Notes: a model not told the origin generated them from the sequence alone. Positions 1 through 6,842 are shown, counted from the first letter of the stretch. The stretch is 14,300 nt of DNA from Bacillota bacterium (GCA_023397905.1 JAEWSZ010000042.1:1-14300); one strand, 5' to 3'. A program made the numbers and translations.

Positions 1-257
1 CCTGTACCAGCATGCACAGCAGAAACCGCAGAGCAGGAATTTTAATAGGCCAGGGGAAATCTGTCCAGGAGGCCCTGGATGAGGTCAACATGGTAGTTGA
101 AGGCGTAGCGACCACGAAGCCCGCATATGAGCTGGCTAAAAAGCTGGGGGTGTCAATGCCCATAACCAGCCAGGCCTACAGCATCTTATTCGAAGGCAAG
201 GACCCCAGATCGGCAGTTGGCGATCTCATGACCAGGGATAAAAAGACGGAGATGTGA
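1..257 (+). CDS. gpsA: Glycerol-3-phosphate dehydrogenase [NAD(P)+], C-terminal part (5' end outside window)
   Basis: The enzyme reduces dihydroxyacetone phosphate to sn-glycerol 3-phosphate in the cytoplasm and so supplies the backbone for phospholipids. The reading frame is open from position 3 and ends at TGA 255-257, giving about 84 residues. The visible part starts with CTSMHSRNRRAG, which matches the conserved segment of the C-terminal helical domain that contains the substrate-contacting Arg-Asn pair. It continues with the usual tail (VVEGVATTKPAYELAKK, then MPITSQAYSILFEGKDP). The ending is normal, with no sign of truncation at the 3' side. A hairpin terminator follows about 90 bp downstream. 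Proximity to spoIVA agrees with the gpsA-spoIVA neighbourhood known in Bacillus and Clostridia, which supports the call. The ATG at 12 is internal and not a start. Confidence 0.93.
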   Translation, partial: CTSMHSRNRRAGILIGQGKSVQEALDEVNMVVEGVATTKPAYELAKKLGVSMPITSQAYSILFEGKDPRSAVGDLMTRDKKTEM

Positions 258-264
258 GTGGTAT

Positions 265-292
265 TCAGAAATCAGAAGTCAGGATTCAGAAT
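265..292. repeat. Degenerate 7-bp tandem repeat (TCAGAAR x4)
   Basis: Right after the gpsA stop the sequence reads TCAGAAA, TCAGAAG, TCAGGAT, TCAGAAT: four units beginning at 265, 272, 279 and 286 with exact 7-bp phase. It lies between the stop codon and the gpsA terminator and codes for nothing visible. Most likely a slippage-derived microrepeat. Confidence 0.6.
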
Positions 293-318
293 AAAAGCGG
301 AAAAGCAGTAGTTTAGCA

Positions 319-342
319 GTATAGAAGTATGTAAGTATGGTA
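319..342. repeat. Degenerate 8-bp tandem repeat (GTATRKAA-like x3)
   Basis: Three successive 8-mers, GTATAGAA, GTATGTAA and GTATGGTA, begin at 319, 327 and 335. The array lies between the gpsA stop and its terminator. No function is apparent. Confidence 0.45.
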
Positions 343-347
343 TAATG

Positions 348-392
348 AAAGATCCTGGATTGAAGATTTTTATACAGGATCTTTTTGTTTTA
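348..392 (+). terminator. Rho-independent terminator after gpsA
   Basis: A perfect 10-bp stem is formed by AAAGATCCTG (348-357) and CAGGATCTTT (375-384), with a 17-nt loop. It is followed by the T-rich run CTTTTTGTTTTAT. It ends the gpsA transcript before the convergent GNAT gene. Confidence 0.85.
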
Positions 393-395
393 TAA

Positions 396-418
396 TGCCG
401 GGGCGGCGGTTCCCGGCA
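396..418. other. GC-rich hairpin between convergent genes
   Basis: TGCCGGG (396-402) pairs with CCCGGCA (412-418). No convincing T-run follows on either strand, although AT-rich sequence flanks it. It may help to end the minus-strand GNAT transcript, with the gpsA terminator just beyond. Weak as a terminator on its own. Confidence 0.4.
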
Positions 419-444
419 ATATCAATATACTCCTTTAATAAATA

Positions 445-888
445 TCAGAGCTCCTTTTTCAAATAGACCATGTCAATGAGTTGAGTTCCATTTTCATAAA
501 TTGGGTGGTCGTAGTTGTCTATAAAAAAGTTTTTGATCCTGTGGGATACTGAAAAGCCGCAATGTTCATAAAAAGGAATCGTTAAGGGACTGTCTCCAGT
601 ACCCACAATCATTGTTCTGCACTTGTCCTTGTAATGCTCAAATATATATTTTACCAGCTTGCTTCCATAGCCCTGCCCCTGGTATTTTTCATATGTGGCC
701 AGGCTTTTCAGCTCAAATATATCCTCGCCTTCCCGGGTTACGACGCAAATACTTTTCAAATCACCGTCATAGAGAGCGAACATGTCACCGCGTTCCAGAT
801 ATTTATCAATCATGCTTTCCTGCTCATCCGCCAGAAGCAGCAGATCCAGAAAGTTCTTTTTACCCTCAGTAATTCTTTTGATTTCCAT
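445..888 (-). CDS. GNAT-family N-acetyltransferase
   Basis: A predicted cytoplasmic acetyl-CoA-dependent N-acetyltransferase of 147 residues, typical of a single GNAT domain. The acetyl-CoA pyrophosphate loop (motif A) is seen as YQGQGYGS at residues 69-76, after the beta strand IFELKSLAT. The segment PFYEHCGF near residues 105-112 fits the motif B region. The C-terminal FFIDNYDHPIYENG resembles the YvbK-type subgroup of Firmicutes; that resemblance is from memory. The start is supported by a GGAGGA Shine-Dalgarno at 895-900, 6 nt before the ATG. The gene stands alone, transcribed against gpsA on one side and divergent from spoIVA on the other. Substrate unknown; it could act on a small amine, an antibiotic or a protein terminus. 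Family call firm, function not assigned. Confidence 0.85.
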   Translation of the reverse strand: MEIKRITEGKKNFLDLLLLADEQESMIDKYLERGDMFALYDGDLKSICVVTREGEDIFELKSLATYEKYQGQGYGSKLVKYIFEHYKDKCRTMIVGTGDSPLTIPFYEHCGFSVSHRIKNFFIDNYDHPIYENGTQLIDMVYLKKEL

Positions 889-913
889 GTCGTTTCCTCC
901 TGTTGTCTGTGCT

Positions 914-938
914 TACGTCCATGGGCTACAGGGACGTA
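914..938. promoter_or_regulatory. Inverted repeat in the GNAT leader
   Basis: TACGTCC (914-920) and GGACGTA (932-938) are perfect inverted copies with an 11-bp spacer. The element lies between the candidate GNAT promoter and its ribosome binding site, so it is either an operator downstream of the -10 or a hairpin in the mRNA leader. No known motif recognised. Confidence 0.4.
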
Positions 939-956
939 TTTAAAAAATATGATTAC

Positions 957-965
957 ATTGTACCA
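957..965 (-). promoter_or_regulatory. Candidate sigma-A extended -10 for the GNAT gene
   Basis: On the minus strand the sequence reads TGGTACAAT (965 to 957): a TG-n extension followed by TACAAT, a good -10. No clear -35 is seen, which is acceptable for an extended -10 promoter. It lies about 70 bp upstream of the ATG at 888. Confidence 0.45.
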
Positions 966-1073
966 CATTTTTACAGGCGGAAATATGACCTGTATTTTAA
1001 TATGTTATCCTGAGCCGTCTGAATTCTAAAAAAATATATTTTTTGTAATAATAACTTTTTTCGGACATATATT

Positions 1074-1103
1074 TAATATTGAAAAAGACAATATACATAG
1101 TCC
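1074..1103 (+). promoter_or_regulatory. Candidate sigma-E promoter of spoIVA
   Basis: TAATATT (1074-1080) matches the sigma-E -35 form KMATATT. After 15 bp, CATAGTCC (1096-1103) shares the first four bases of the -10 form CATACAnT. An alternative -10, TATACATA at 1092-1099, contains ATACA but sits only 11 bp from the -35. spoIVA is a known sigma-E gene, which makes such a promoter expected. The -10 match is imperfect, so this is tentative. Confidence 0.35.
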
Positions 1104-1141
1104 TTATTGGGCATGTAGCAATACAGGGGAGGGTTCTAAGC

Positions 1142-2620
1142 GTGGAAAAATTCAATATATACCAGCAAATAGCTGAAAGAACTCAGGGGGATATTTACAT
1201 AGGTATAGTGGGACCTGTAAGAACCGGAAAATCAACATTTATCAAGAAGTTCATGGATCTTTTGTTTATTCCGAATATAGAGAACACATACCAAAAGGAA
1301 AGGGCAATAGATGAGCATCCACAAAGAGCGTCCGGAAGAACCATAATGACCACCGAACCTAAATTCATCCCCAATGAGGCTGTAGAAATCATTATTGACG
1401 AAAATGTGCAGTTGAAGGTAAGAATGATTGACTGTGTGGGCTACATGGTCAGAGGAGCCATGGGCCATCTGGAGAACAATGTTCCGAGGATGGTTTCAAC
1501 GCCGTGGTACGATTATCAGATACCCTTTGAAGAAGCCGCGGAGCTGGGGACCAGAAAGGTCATAAATGAGCACTCCACCATCGGGATAGTGATAACCACC
1601 GACGGGAGCATTGCCGATATCCAGAGGGAGGATTACATTGACGCCGAGAGGCGGGTGATTTCTGAGCTTAAAGCCATAAATAAGCCTTTTGTGGTGATAA
1701 TCAATACTACCAGGCCGAGAGATCCGGAAACGCTCAGACTGCGCGATGATCTTGAGCAAAGATACGGGGTATCAGTGCTGGCAATGGACTGCCTGCAGAT
1801 GAGAATAGACGATATAGACGCGGTTATGGAAAGAATACTGCAGGAGTTTCCGATATATGAAATCGGCATAAACATACCGAGATGGGTGGAAGCTCTTGAC
1901 GATTTCCACTGGCTCAAAAGCGGCATGATAGATTCAATAAAGGAGACCTTCAAATCCGCCAACAGAATAAGAGAAATAAAAACGGCAATTCCGGCTTTCG
2001 AATCCTATGAATTCGTCAAGAGGGCCGCAATAGATACCATAAGTCTTGGAGAGGGCTCCATTCTGGTGGATATAAGCACCGCCGACGGTCTTTTATACAG
2101 GATCCTCAGCGAAGAATCGGGCATGGAGATCGAAGGCGAGCACAGACTGTTCAGCCTGATAAAGGACCTGGCCAGAATAAAGAAGGAATATGACCGGATT
2201 GAATACGCACTTCATGAAGTAAAGGTGAAAGGCTACGGGATGGTCTCCCCCCAAATGGAGGAACTGACCCTGGAAGAGCCTGAAATAATAAAACAGGGCA
2301 ATAAGTTCGGCGTCAGGCTCCGGGCCAGCGCACCGTCCATCCACATGATACGCGCTGACATCGAGACTGAAATAGCTCCCCTGGTGGGAACGGAAAAACA
2401 ATCGGAAGAGCTGGTCAATTATTTGCTGAGGGAATTTGAAAATGATACTGCAAGGCTGTGGGAATCAAACATATTCGGCAAATCACTGCATGAACTGGTA
2501 AATGAGGGACTGCAGAACAAACTCTTCAGAATGCCTGAGGATGCGCAGCTGAAGTTGCAGGAGACCTTGCAGAAAATAATAAACGAAGGCAGCGGGGGGC
2601 TGATTTGCATAATCCTTTAG
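1142..2620 (+). CDS. spoIVA: Stage IV sporulation protein A (spore coat morphogenetic ATPase)
   Basis: SpoIVA binds and hydrolyses ATP to polymerise on the outer forespore membrane, forming the base layer on which the spore coat is built. With the GTG start at 1142 the protein has 492 residues, the same length as the Bacillus subtilis protein as I recall it, and the N-terminus VEKFNIYQQIAERT aligns with it. Walker A is GPVRTGKS at residues 24-31, followed by the TIMTTEPKF segment and the Walker B-like MIDCVGY. The middle and C-terminal domains end in INEGSGGLICIIL, nearly the same as in Bacillus. The start is chosen because a GGGGAGG site lies at 1126-1132. An upstream in-frame TTG at 1079 would add 21 residues but has no ribosome site and falls inside the candidate sigma-E promoter. 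Single-gene unit; a bidirectional terminator follows. Confidence 0.97.
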   Translation: MEKFNIYQQIAERTQGDIYIGIVGPVRTGKSTFIKKFMDLLFIPNIENTYQKERAIDEHPQRASGRTIMTTEPKFIPNEAVEIIIDENVQLKVRMIDCVGYMVRGAMGHLENNVPRMVSTPWYDYQIPFEEAAELGTRKVINEHSTIGIVITTDGSIADIQREDYIDAERRVISELKAINKPFVVIINTTRPRDPETLRLRDDLEQRYGVSVLAMDCLQMRIDDIDAVMERILQEFPIYEIGINIPRWVEALDDFHWLKSGMIDSIKETFKSANRIREIKTAIPAFESYEFVKRAAIDTISLGEGSILVDISTADGLLYRILSEESGMEIEGEHRLFSLIKDLARIKKEYDRIEYALHEVKVKGYGMVSPQMEELTLEEPEIIKQGNKFGVRLRASAPSIHMIRADIETEIAPLVGTEKQSEELVNYLLREFENDTARLWESNIFGKSLHELVNEGLQNKLFRMPEDAQLKLQETLQKIINEGSGGLICIIL

Positions 2621-2660
2621 CAAAAGCAGAGGGATGGAGTCTTATCCGAGGTAAATCAGG

Positions 2661-2677
2661 AATCATCCGGGATGATT
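2661..2677. other. Small palindrome after spoIVA
   Basis: AATCATC and GATGATT form a 7-bp inverted repeat around CGG, followed by TATTATA. It may be a minor hairpin in the spoIVA 3' untranslated region; it is too weak to call a terminator. Confidence 0.35.
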
Positions 2678-2729
2678 TATTATACATGTCAATGCCCTAT
2701 TGGGCGGAAACTGAAAATGGATTCACCAG

Positions 2730-2765
2730 AAAAGAGGAATGACGCCCAAGCATCATTCCTCTTTT
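2730..2765. terminator. Bidirectional terminator between spoIVA and thiT
   Basis: AAAAGAGGAATGA (2730-2742) and TCATTCCTCTTTT (2753-2765) form a perfect 13-bp stem with a 10-nt loop. The A-rich 5' arm and T-rich 3' arm give a U-tract on both strands. This fits the convergent layout of spoIVA (+) and the thiT-like gene (-). Confidence 0.85.
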
Positions 2766-2806
2766 CCGGCGCCGTATTTTATTTTGACCTGAGCGGTACC
2801 GGGCAA

Positions 2807-3364
2807 TCACTGACGGGTGATATTTCCGGTTCCGTAGTTCTTTTGCACAAGATATTTTTTCAGGGGCACATACAGAGCGCACATCAGTATTGCCGTAATA
2901 ATGAATTCCGGCAGCATATATCCTCCGTTATAAAGCAGTGAATACAGATATATATTCATGCCCTCCGGAGCATAGGTATACCACAGCAGCACCCCGGAAG
3001 CAAAGTGAAATGCAAACCGAGCGGCCATGGCAAGAAAGATACTGCCCACCACAGTATAAATATTCTTCCGGAATAAACCTGCCAGTCCAAGGCTGCCGAA
3101 AGCAAAGATATAATCAAGGAAAACCCCTAGCGGGTGATATGAAAATTTTGTTCCCAGTGCGTACTGCAGGAACCCATAGACCAAACCCACCAGCAGTCCG
3201 GGCTTGCTGCCCCATCTGACGGCAAATATTACGATTGGGATCATACTCCCGGCGGTGACGGATCCTCCGTACGGGGATTCATAGATCTTCAAATAGCTTA
3301 GAATTTGGGCCAGGGCAATCAATATGCCGGCCTCCACCAACATTCTGGTAGACATTTTTCTCAT
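2807..3364 (-). CDS. thiT: ThiT-like thiamine transporter (ECF S-component)
   Basis: Predicted substrate-binding membrane subunit of an energy-coupling-factor transporter that takes up thiamine; the shared EcfA/A'/T module is not in this window. The protein has 185 residues with about six hydrophobic segments and no signal peptide, as usual for ThiT/YuaJ. Family motifs include GGSVTAGSMIPI (residues 33-44), SYHPLGVFLDYIFAF (75-89), RFAFHFASGVLLWYTYAPEG (116-135) and YSLLYNGGYMLPE (141-153). His120, Trp128, Tyr141 and Asn146 have the same mutual spacing as thiamine-contacting residues I recall from Lactococcus ThiT. The ATG at 3364 is chosen for its AAGGAGGAG site at 3371-3379. A longer frame reaches 3433 but would run through the riboswitch terminator. 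The TPP riboswitch upstream gives independent support for a thiamine substrate. Confidence 0.93.
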   Translation of the reverse strand: MRKMSTRMLVEAGILIALAQILSYLKIYESPYGGSVTAGSMIPIVIFAVRWGSKPGLLVGLVYGFLQYALGTKFSYHPLGVFLDYIFAFGSLGLAGLFRKNIYTVVGSIFLAMAARFAFHFASGVLLWYTYAPEGMNIYLYSLLYNGGYMLPEFIITAILMCALYVPLKKYLVQKNYGTGNITRQ

Positions 3365-3392
3365 TGTAAACTCCTCCTTAAGAACTTTAATG

Positions 3393-3433
3393 AAAATAAA
3401 AAATGCCATACCTGTTTGGAAAAAATGCAGCAT
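3393..3433 (-). terminator. Expression platform of the TPP riboswitch (conditional terminator)
   Basis: On the minus strand AUGCUG (from 3433) pairs with UGGCAU (ending at 3403), extended by further pairs around one mismatch. A run TTTTTTATTTT (3403 to 3393) follows. The 3' arm TGGCATT (3408 to 3402) is also perfectly complementary to AATGCCA of the aptamer core (3462 to 3456). This gives two exclusive folds: aptamer plus terminator with TPP, antiterminator without it. Confidence 0.65.
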
Positions 3434-3447
3434 GACAATAAATGTTT

Positions 3448-3574
3448 TCCTACGCTGGCATTACCCAGATCAGGTACGGTGTCCCTTTTAAGGACACCGG
3501 AATGCATTGCATTCCGAAGGGTTTTAAGTAAAATATACTTATCTCAGCCGAATCAATTTTCAGCTCCCCTGTGA
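3448..3574 (-). ncRNA. TPP riboswitch (THI element) controlling thiT
   Basis: Read on the minus strand, the conserved blocks occur in order: CAGGGGAGC (from 3572), GGCTGAGA (3550 to 3543), AACCCTT (about 3524 to 3518), ACCTGATCTGGGTAATGCC (about 3475 to 3457) and AGCGTAGG. These are the thiamine pyrophosphate aptamer core. Compared with the usual consensus it carries extra stems: TAAGTA/TACTTA just after the CTGAGA box, GGAATGC/GCATTCC (3499-3515) and GGTGTCC/GGACACC (3478-3498). The last two lie between AACCCTT and ACCTGATC, where normally only a few bases occur, as I recall. It should turn thiT off when TPP is plentiful, by termination. Confidence 0.95.
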
Positions 3575-3634
3575 GGGATAGCGGGGCCATCCCCAATATT
3601 CGGTTTTAGTCGGATGATAATTTATCCAGAAGCC

Positions 3635-3663
3635 ATTATAACAAATGGGCGGATAAATATCAA
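3635..3663 (-). promoter_or_regulatory. Sigma-A promoter of the thiT riboswitch transcript
   Basis: On the minus strand TTGATA (3663 to 3658) and TATAAT (3640 to 3635) are separated by exactly 17 bp, close to the ideal vegetative promoter. Transcription would start near 3628 and give a leader of about 265 nt that contains the whole TPP riboswitch. Confidence 0.85.
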
Positions 3664-3693
3664 TTAAATATTTTTCTGTTTCATAAATATGCC

Positions 3694-3735
3694 CATGCCA
3701 CGCATCTTTCACAAAACATCATGAAAGCCGGCATG
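3694..3735. repeat. Nested inverted repeat between divergent promoters
   Basis: Outer arms CATGCC (3694-3699) and GGCATG (3730-3735) enclose inner arms CTTTCA (3706-3711) and TGAAAG (3722-3727). It lies upstream of both the thiT and the uvrA promoters, so neither transcript should contain it. An operator, a cruciform or a remnant are possible; no known motif is recognised. Confidence 0.45.
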
Positions 3736-3776
3736 AATTTCTTTCAACCTTCAGCGAGGAAAATTTTAGAAACAAT

Positions 3777-3790
3777 CGAACAAATGTTTG
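3777..3790. promoter_or_regulatory. LexA (SOS) box of uvrA
   Basis: CGAACAAATGTTTG matches the Gram-positive LexA/DinR operator CGAACRNRYGTTYC at 13 of 14 positions. It overlaps the -35 region of the uvrA promoter, where LexA would block RNA polymerase. This predicts DNA-damage induction of uvrA. Confidence 0.85.
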
Positions 3791-3815
3791 CATTTTTTTT
3801 CAGTTTTGGTATAAT
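3787..3815 (+). promoter_or_regulatory. uvrA promoter
   Basis: TTTGCA (3787-3792) and TATAAT (3810-3815) are separated by 17 bp. The -10 is extended by TG at 3807-3808. The -35 is imperfect, as expected for a promoter overlapping a repressor site. Confidence 0.75.
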
Positions 3816-3913
3816 AGATACAGATATCTGATAACAGAGGATATAATTTGCTGAAACGGCGTGGAGACATGCCCGGAACACACTTGAATTACAACAATAG
3901 AAAAGGTGCTGAA

Positions 3914-6751
3914 ATGATTAGGGACAATATATTCATAAAGGGTGCCCGCGAACACAATCTGAAAAATGTGGACGTTGAGATACCAAGAGACAAATTTGTA
4001 GTTATTACCGGCCTCAGCGGATCGGGAAAATCCTCTCTGGCCTTTGATACCATTTATGCGGAGGGGCAGAGGAGATATGTGGAATCCCTGTCTTCGTACG
4101 CAAGACAGTTCCTGGGACAGATGGACAAGCCGGATGTCGATTACATAGACGGTCTTTCTCCCGCCATATCCATTGACCAGAAGACAACAAGCAGAAATCC
4201 CCGTTCAACGGTTGGAACGGTTACGGAGATCCACGATTACCTCAGACTGCTGTATGCAAGGATAGGTATACCCCACTGTCCCAAGTGCGGAAAAGAGATC
4301 ACACAGCAGACTGTGGACCAGATGGTGGACCAGATACTGTCCTTTGAAGAGGGGACCAGGATACAGCTTCTGGCGCCTGTAGTCAGAGGCCGCAAGGGCG
4401 AATACCACAAGCTTATTGACGATGCCAAAAAGGGCGGTTTTGTCAGGATCAGAGTTGACGGACAGGTAATGGATATCAACGATGAAATCACCATGGACAA
4501 AAACAAGAAGCATAATATTGAAATAGTTGTGGACAGGCTTATTATAAAAGCGGATATACAGAAGAGGCTTTCCGACTCCCTGGAAACGGTCCTGCGTTTA
4601 AGCGGGGGGATTGCCATAATAGACATGGTGGGAAAGGAAGAGATACTTTTCAGCCAGAACTTTGCATGCGGCGACTGCGGTATCAGCATCGAAGAACTGA
4701 CTCCCAGAATGTTTTCCTTCAACAATCCATTTGGCGCCTGCCCGACATGCACCGGCCTGGGAAATCTGCTGAAGGTGGACCCGGATATGGTCATTCCTGA
4801 CCGGTCTCTGTCACTGACCGACGGCGCCATTACTATTTCAGGCTGGAATGTGGAGAGCGAGGACGCATATGCCAGGATGTTTTTCAATGCCCTGGCAAAG
4901 CATTACAAGTTTAAGCTCAATACGCCTATCAACAAGCTTCCGGCTGAAATCCTGGACATAGTTCTGTACGGAACCAAAGGCGAAAAAATCAAGATCGAGT
5001 ATGACAGGGAATATGGCAGCGGTTCCTATACGGCGGCCTTTGAAGGCGTAATAAATGCCGTGGAGCGGCGGTATAAGGAAACCCAGTCAGACGGTATGAA
5101 GCAGTACTATGAGCAGTTTATGAGCAACACTCCCTGCCCTGACTGCAACGGGGCCAGATTGAAACCTGAAAGCCTTGCGGTTACGGTGGGCGGGATAAAT
5201 ATTCATCAGCTGTCGGCAATGCCGGTAGCCGATGCCAAGGAATTTTTCCTGAATATAGATTTAAGTGAACGGCATAAAATGATCGCAAACCAGATACTGA
5301 AAGAGATAAATGCCAGAATAGGCTTTCTTGTGGATGTGGGGTTGGACTATCTCACACTGTCAAGGTCGGCGGGTACTCTTTCAGGCGGTGAAGCGCAGCG
5401 AATCAGGCTGGCCACACAGATAGGCTCCGGCCTTATGGGTGTGCTGTATATTCTTGACGAACCCAGTATCGGGCTGCACCAGAGGGACAACGCCAGGCTG
5501 CTGAGCACCCTGAACCGCCTCAGAGACCTGGGCAATACACTGATTGTGGTGGAGCATGACGAAGACACCATGCACGCCGCCGATTACATCATAGATATGG
5601 GCCCCGGCGCAGGTATCCATGGAGGGCACGTAGTTGCAGAAGGCTCCCTTGATACAATCCTGCATTCTGATGAATCCTTGACCGGGCAGTATCTGAGCGG
5701 AAAGAAAAGAATAGAGATTCCCAAGGCCAGGAGAAAGCCCAACGGAAAATGGCTTGAAATTGTAGGCGCCAGGGAAAACAACCTGAAAAATATAACTGCA
5801 AAGATCCCGCTGGGGGTTCTGACTTCCATTACGGGAGTTTCGGGATCCGGCAAAAGTTCGTTGATCAATGAGATTCTGTACAACAGTCTGGCAGGCCAGC
5901 TCAACAAGGCAAAGACCAGGCCCGGAGTCCATGACGGTATTAAGGGGGTCAGTTACCTGGACAAGGTCATAAATATTGACCAGTCGCCTATCGGAAGAAC
6001 GCCGAGATCAAATCCTGCCACCTATACGGGAGTTTTCGACCTCATCAGGGAAGTTTTCGCCGCCACTACCGAAGCCAAAATGAAAGGCTACAAGAACGGA
6101 AGGTTCAGCTTCAACGTCAAAGGCGGGCGTTGCGAAGCCTGCAGCGGAGACGGCATCATCAAGATTGAGATGCACTTTCTTCCTGATATCTATGTACCCT
6201 GTGAGGTTTGCAAGGGCAAAAGATACAACAGGGAGACCCTGGAGGTAAAGTACAAAGGCAAGAGCATAGCAGATGTTCTGGATATGACCGTTGAAGATGC
6301 CCTGGAATTCTTCAAAAACATACCCAGAATACAGAGAAAGCTCCAGACCTTATATGATGTAGGCCTTGGATATGTAAAGGTAGGACAGCCGTCTACGACC
6401 TTGTCGGGGGGCGAGGCCCAGCGGGTCAAACTCGCAACCGAATTATCCAAAAGAAGCACCGGAAGCACTTTATATATACTGGACGAGCCCACTACCGGGC
6501 TACATGTGGCCGATGTCCACAGGTTGATAGACATACTTCAGAGGCTGGTTGACGCCGGTAATTCAGTAGTGGTTATCGAGCACAATCTGGATGTTATAAA
6601 GACCTCCGACTATATACTGGATCTGGGGCCCGAAGGCGGAAACAGGGGCGGTACCATTATAGCCCAGGGAACCCCGGAAGAGGTTGCAAAGGTTGAGGGT
6701 TCGTATACGGGCCAATACCTGAAGAAAATTCTGAAGGTAAAGAGCAAATAG
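3914..6751 (+). CDS. uvrA: Excinuclease ABC subunit A
   Basis: UvrA is the damage-recognition ATPase of nucleotide excision repair and loads UvrB on lesions. With the ATG at 3914 it has 945 residues, normal for the family. Two ABC ATPase halves are complete: Walker A GLSGSGKS (33-40), LSGGE (489-493) and LYILDEP (511-517), then GVSGSGKS (641-648), LSGGE (830-834) and LYILDEP (853-859). Zinc cysteine pairs are C122/C125, C252/C255, C276/C279, C408/C411, C740/C743 and C763/C766. The start is chosen because IFIKGAREHNLKN follows at once, as in other UvrA proteins, and AAAGGTG lies 5 nt before it. The in-frame TTG at 3848 adds 22 unrelated residues and is rejected. No uvrB is adjacent, although uvrB-uvrA is a frequent arrangement; the gene has its own SOS promoter and terminator. 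Confidence 0.98.
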   Translation: MIRDNIFIKGAREHNLKNVDVEIPRDKFVVITGLSGSGKSSLAFDTIYAEGQRRYVESLSSYARQFLGQMDKPDVDYIDGLSPAISIDQKTTSRNPRSTVGTVTEIHDYLRLLYARIGIPHCPKCGKEITQQTVDQMVDQILSFEEGTRIQLLAPVVRGRKGEYHKLIDDAKKGGFVRIRVDGQVMDINDEITMDKNKKHNIEIVVDRLIIKADIQKRLSDSLETVLRLSGGIAIIDMVGKEEILFSQNFACGDCGISIEELTPRMFSFNNPFGACPTCTGLGNLLKVDPDMVIPDRSLSLTDGAITISGWNVESEDAYARMFFNALAKHYKFKLNTPINKLPAEILDIVLYGTKGEKIKIEYDREYGSGSYTAAFEGVINAVERRYKETQSDGMKQYYEQFMSNTPCPDCNGARLKPESLAVTVGGINIHQLSAMPVADAKEFFLNIDLSERHKMIANQILKEINARIGFLVDVGLDYLTLSRSAGTLSGGEAQRIRLATQIGSGLMGVLYILDEPSIGLHQRDNARLLSTLNRLRDLGNTLIVVEHDEDTMHAADYIIDMGPGAGIHGGHVVAEGSLDTILHSDESLTGQYLSGKKRIEIPKARRKPNGKWLEIVGARENNLKNITAKIPLGVLTSITGVSGSGKSSLINEILYNSLAGQLNKAKTRPGVHDGIKGVSYLDKVINIDQSPIGRTPRSNPATYTGVFDLIREVFAATTEAKMKGYKNGRFSFNVKGGRCEACSGDGIIKIEMHFLPDIYVPCEVCKGKRYNRETLEVKYKGKSIADVLDMTVEDALEFFKNIPRIQRKLQTLYDVGLGYVKVGQPSTTLSGGEAQRVKLATELSKRSTGSTLYILDEPTTGLHVADVHRLIDILQRLVDAGNSVVVIEHNLDVIKTSDYILDLGPEGGNRGGTIIAQGTPEEVAKVEGSYTGQYLKKILKVKSK

Positions 6752-6804
6752 TATTTGTTTTTCAAAAGTTAAGAGAATGTAAAAAGTATAGAAATATTTC
6801 CTGG

Positions 6805-6842
6805 AGTTCCTAAAGAATGAAAATTTAGGAACTTTTTATTTT
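6805..6842 (+). terminator. Rho-independent terminator after uvrA
   Basis: AGTTCCTAAA (6805-6814) and TTTAGGAACT (6824-6833) form a perfect 10-bp stem with a 9-nt loop. TTTTTATTTTA follows. Confidence 0.9.

Noticed and set aside
612..1029. Plus-strand open frames overlapping the GNAT gene
   Set aside because: They lie antisense to a clear GNAT domain with a good ribosome site, and their translations resemble no protein family.
2672..3219. Plus-strand open frames across the thiT region
   Set aside because: They run antisense to the transporter gene and through the bidirectional terminator; their composition is not protein-like.
3848..3913. 22-residue N-terminal extension of UvrA from TTG 3848
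   Set aside because: It is not similar to UvrA N-termini and has no good ribosome site; ATG 3914 begins exactly where the conserved domain starts.
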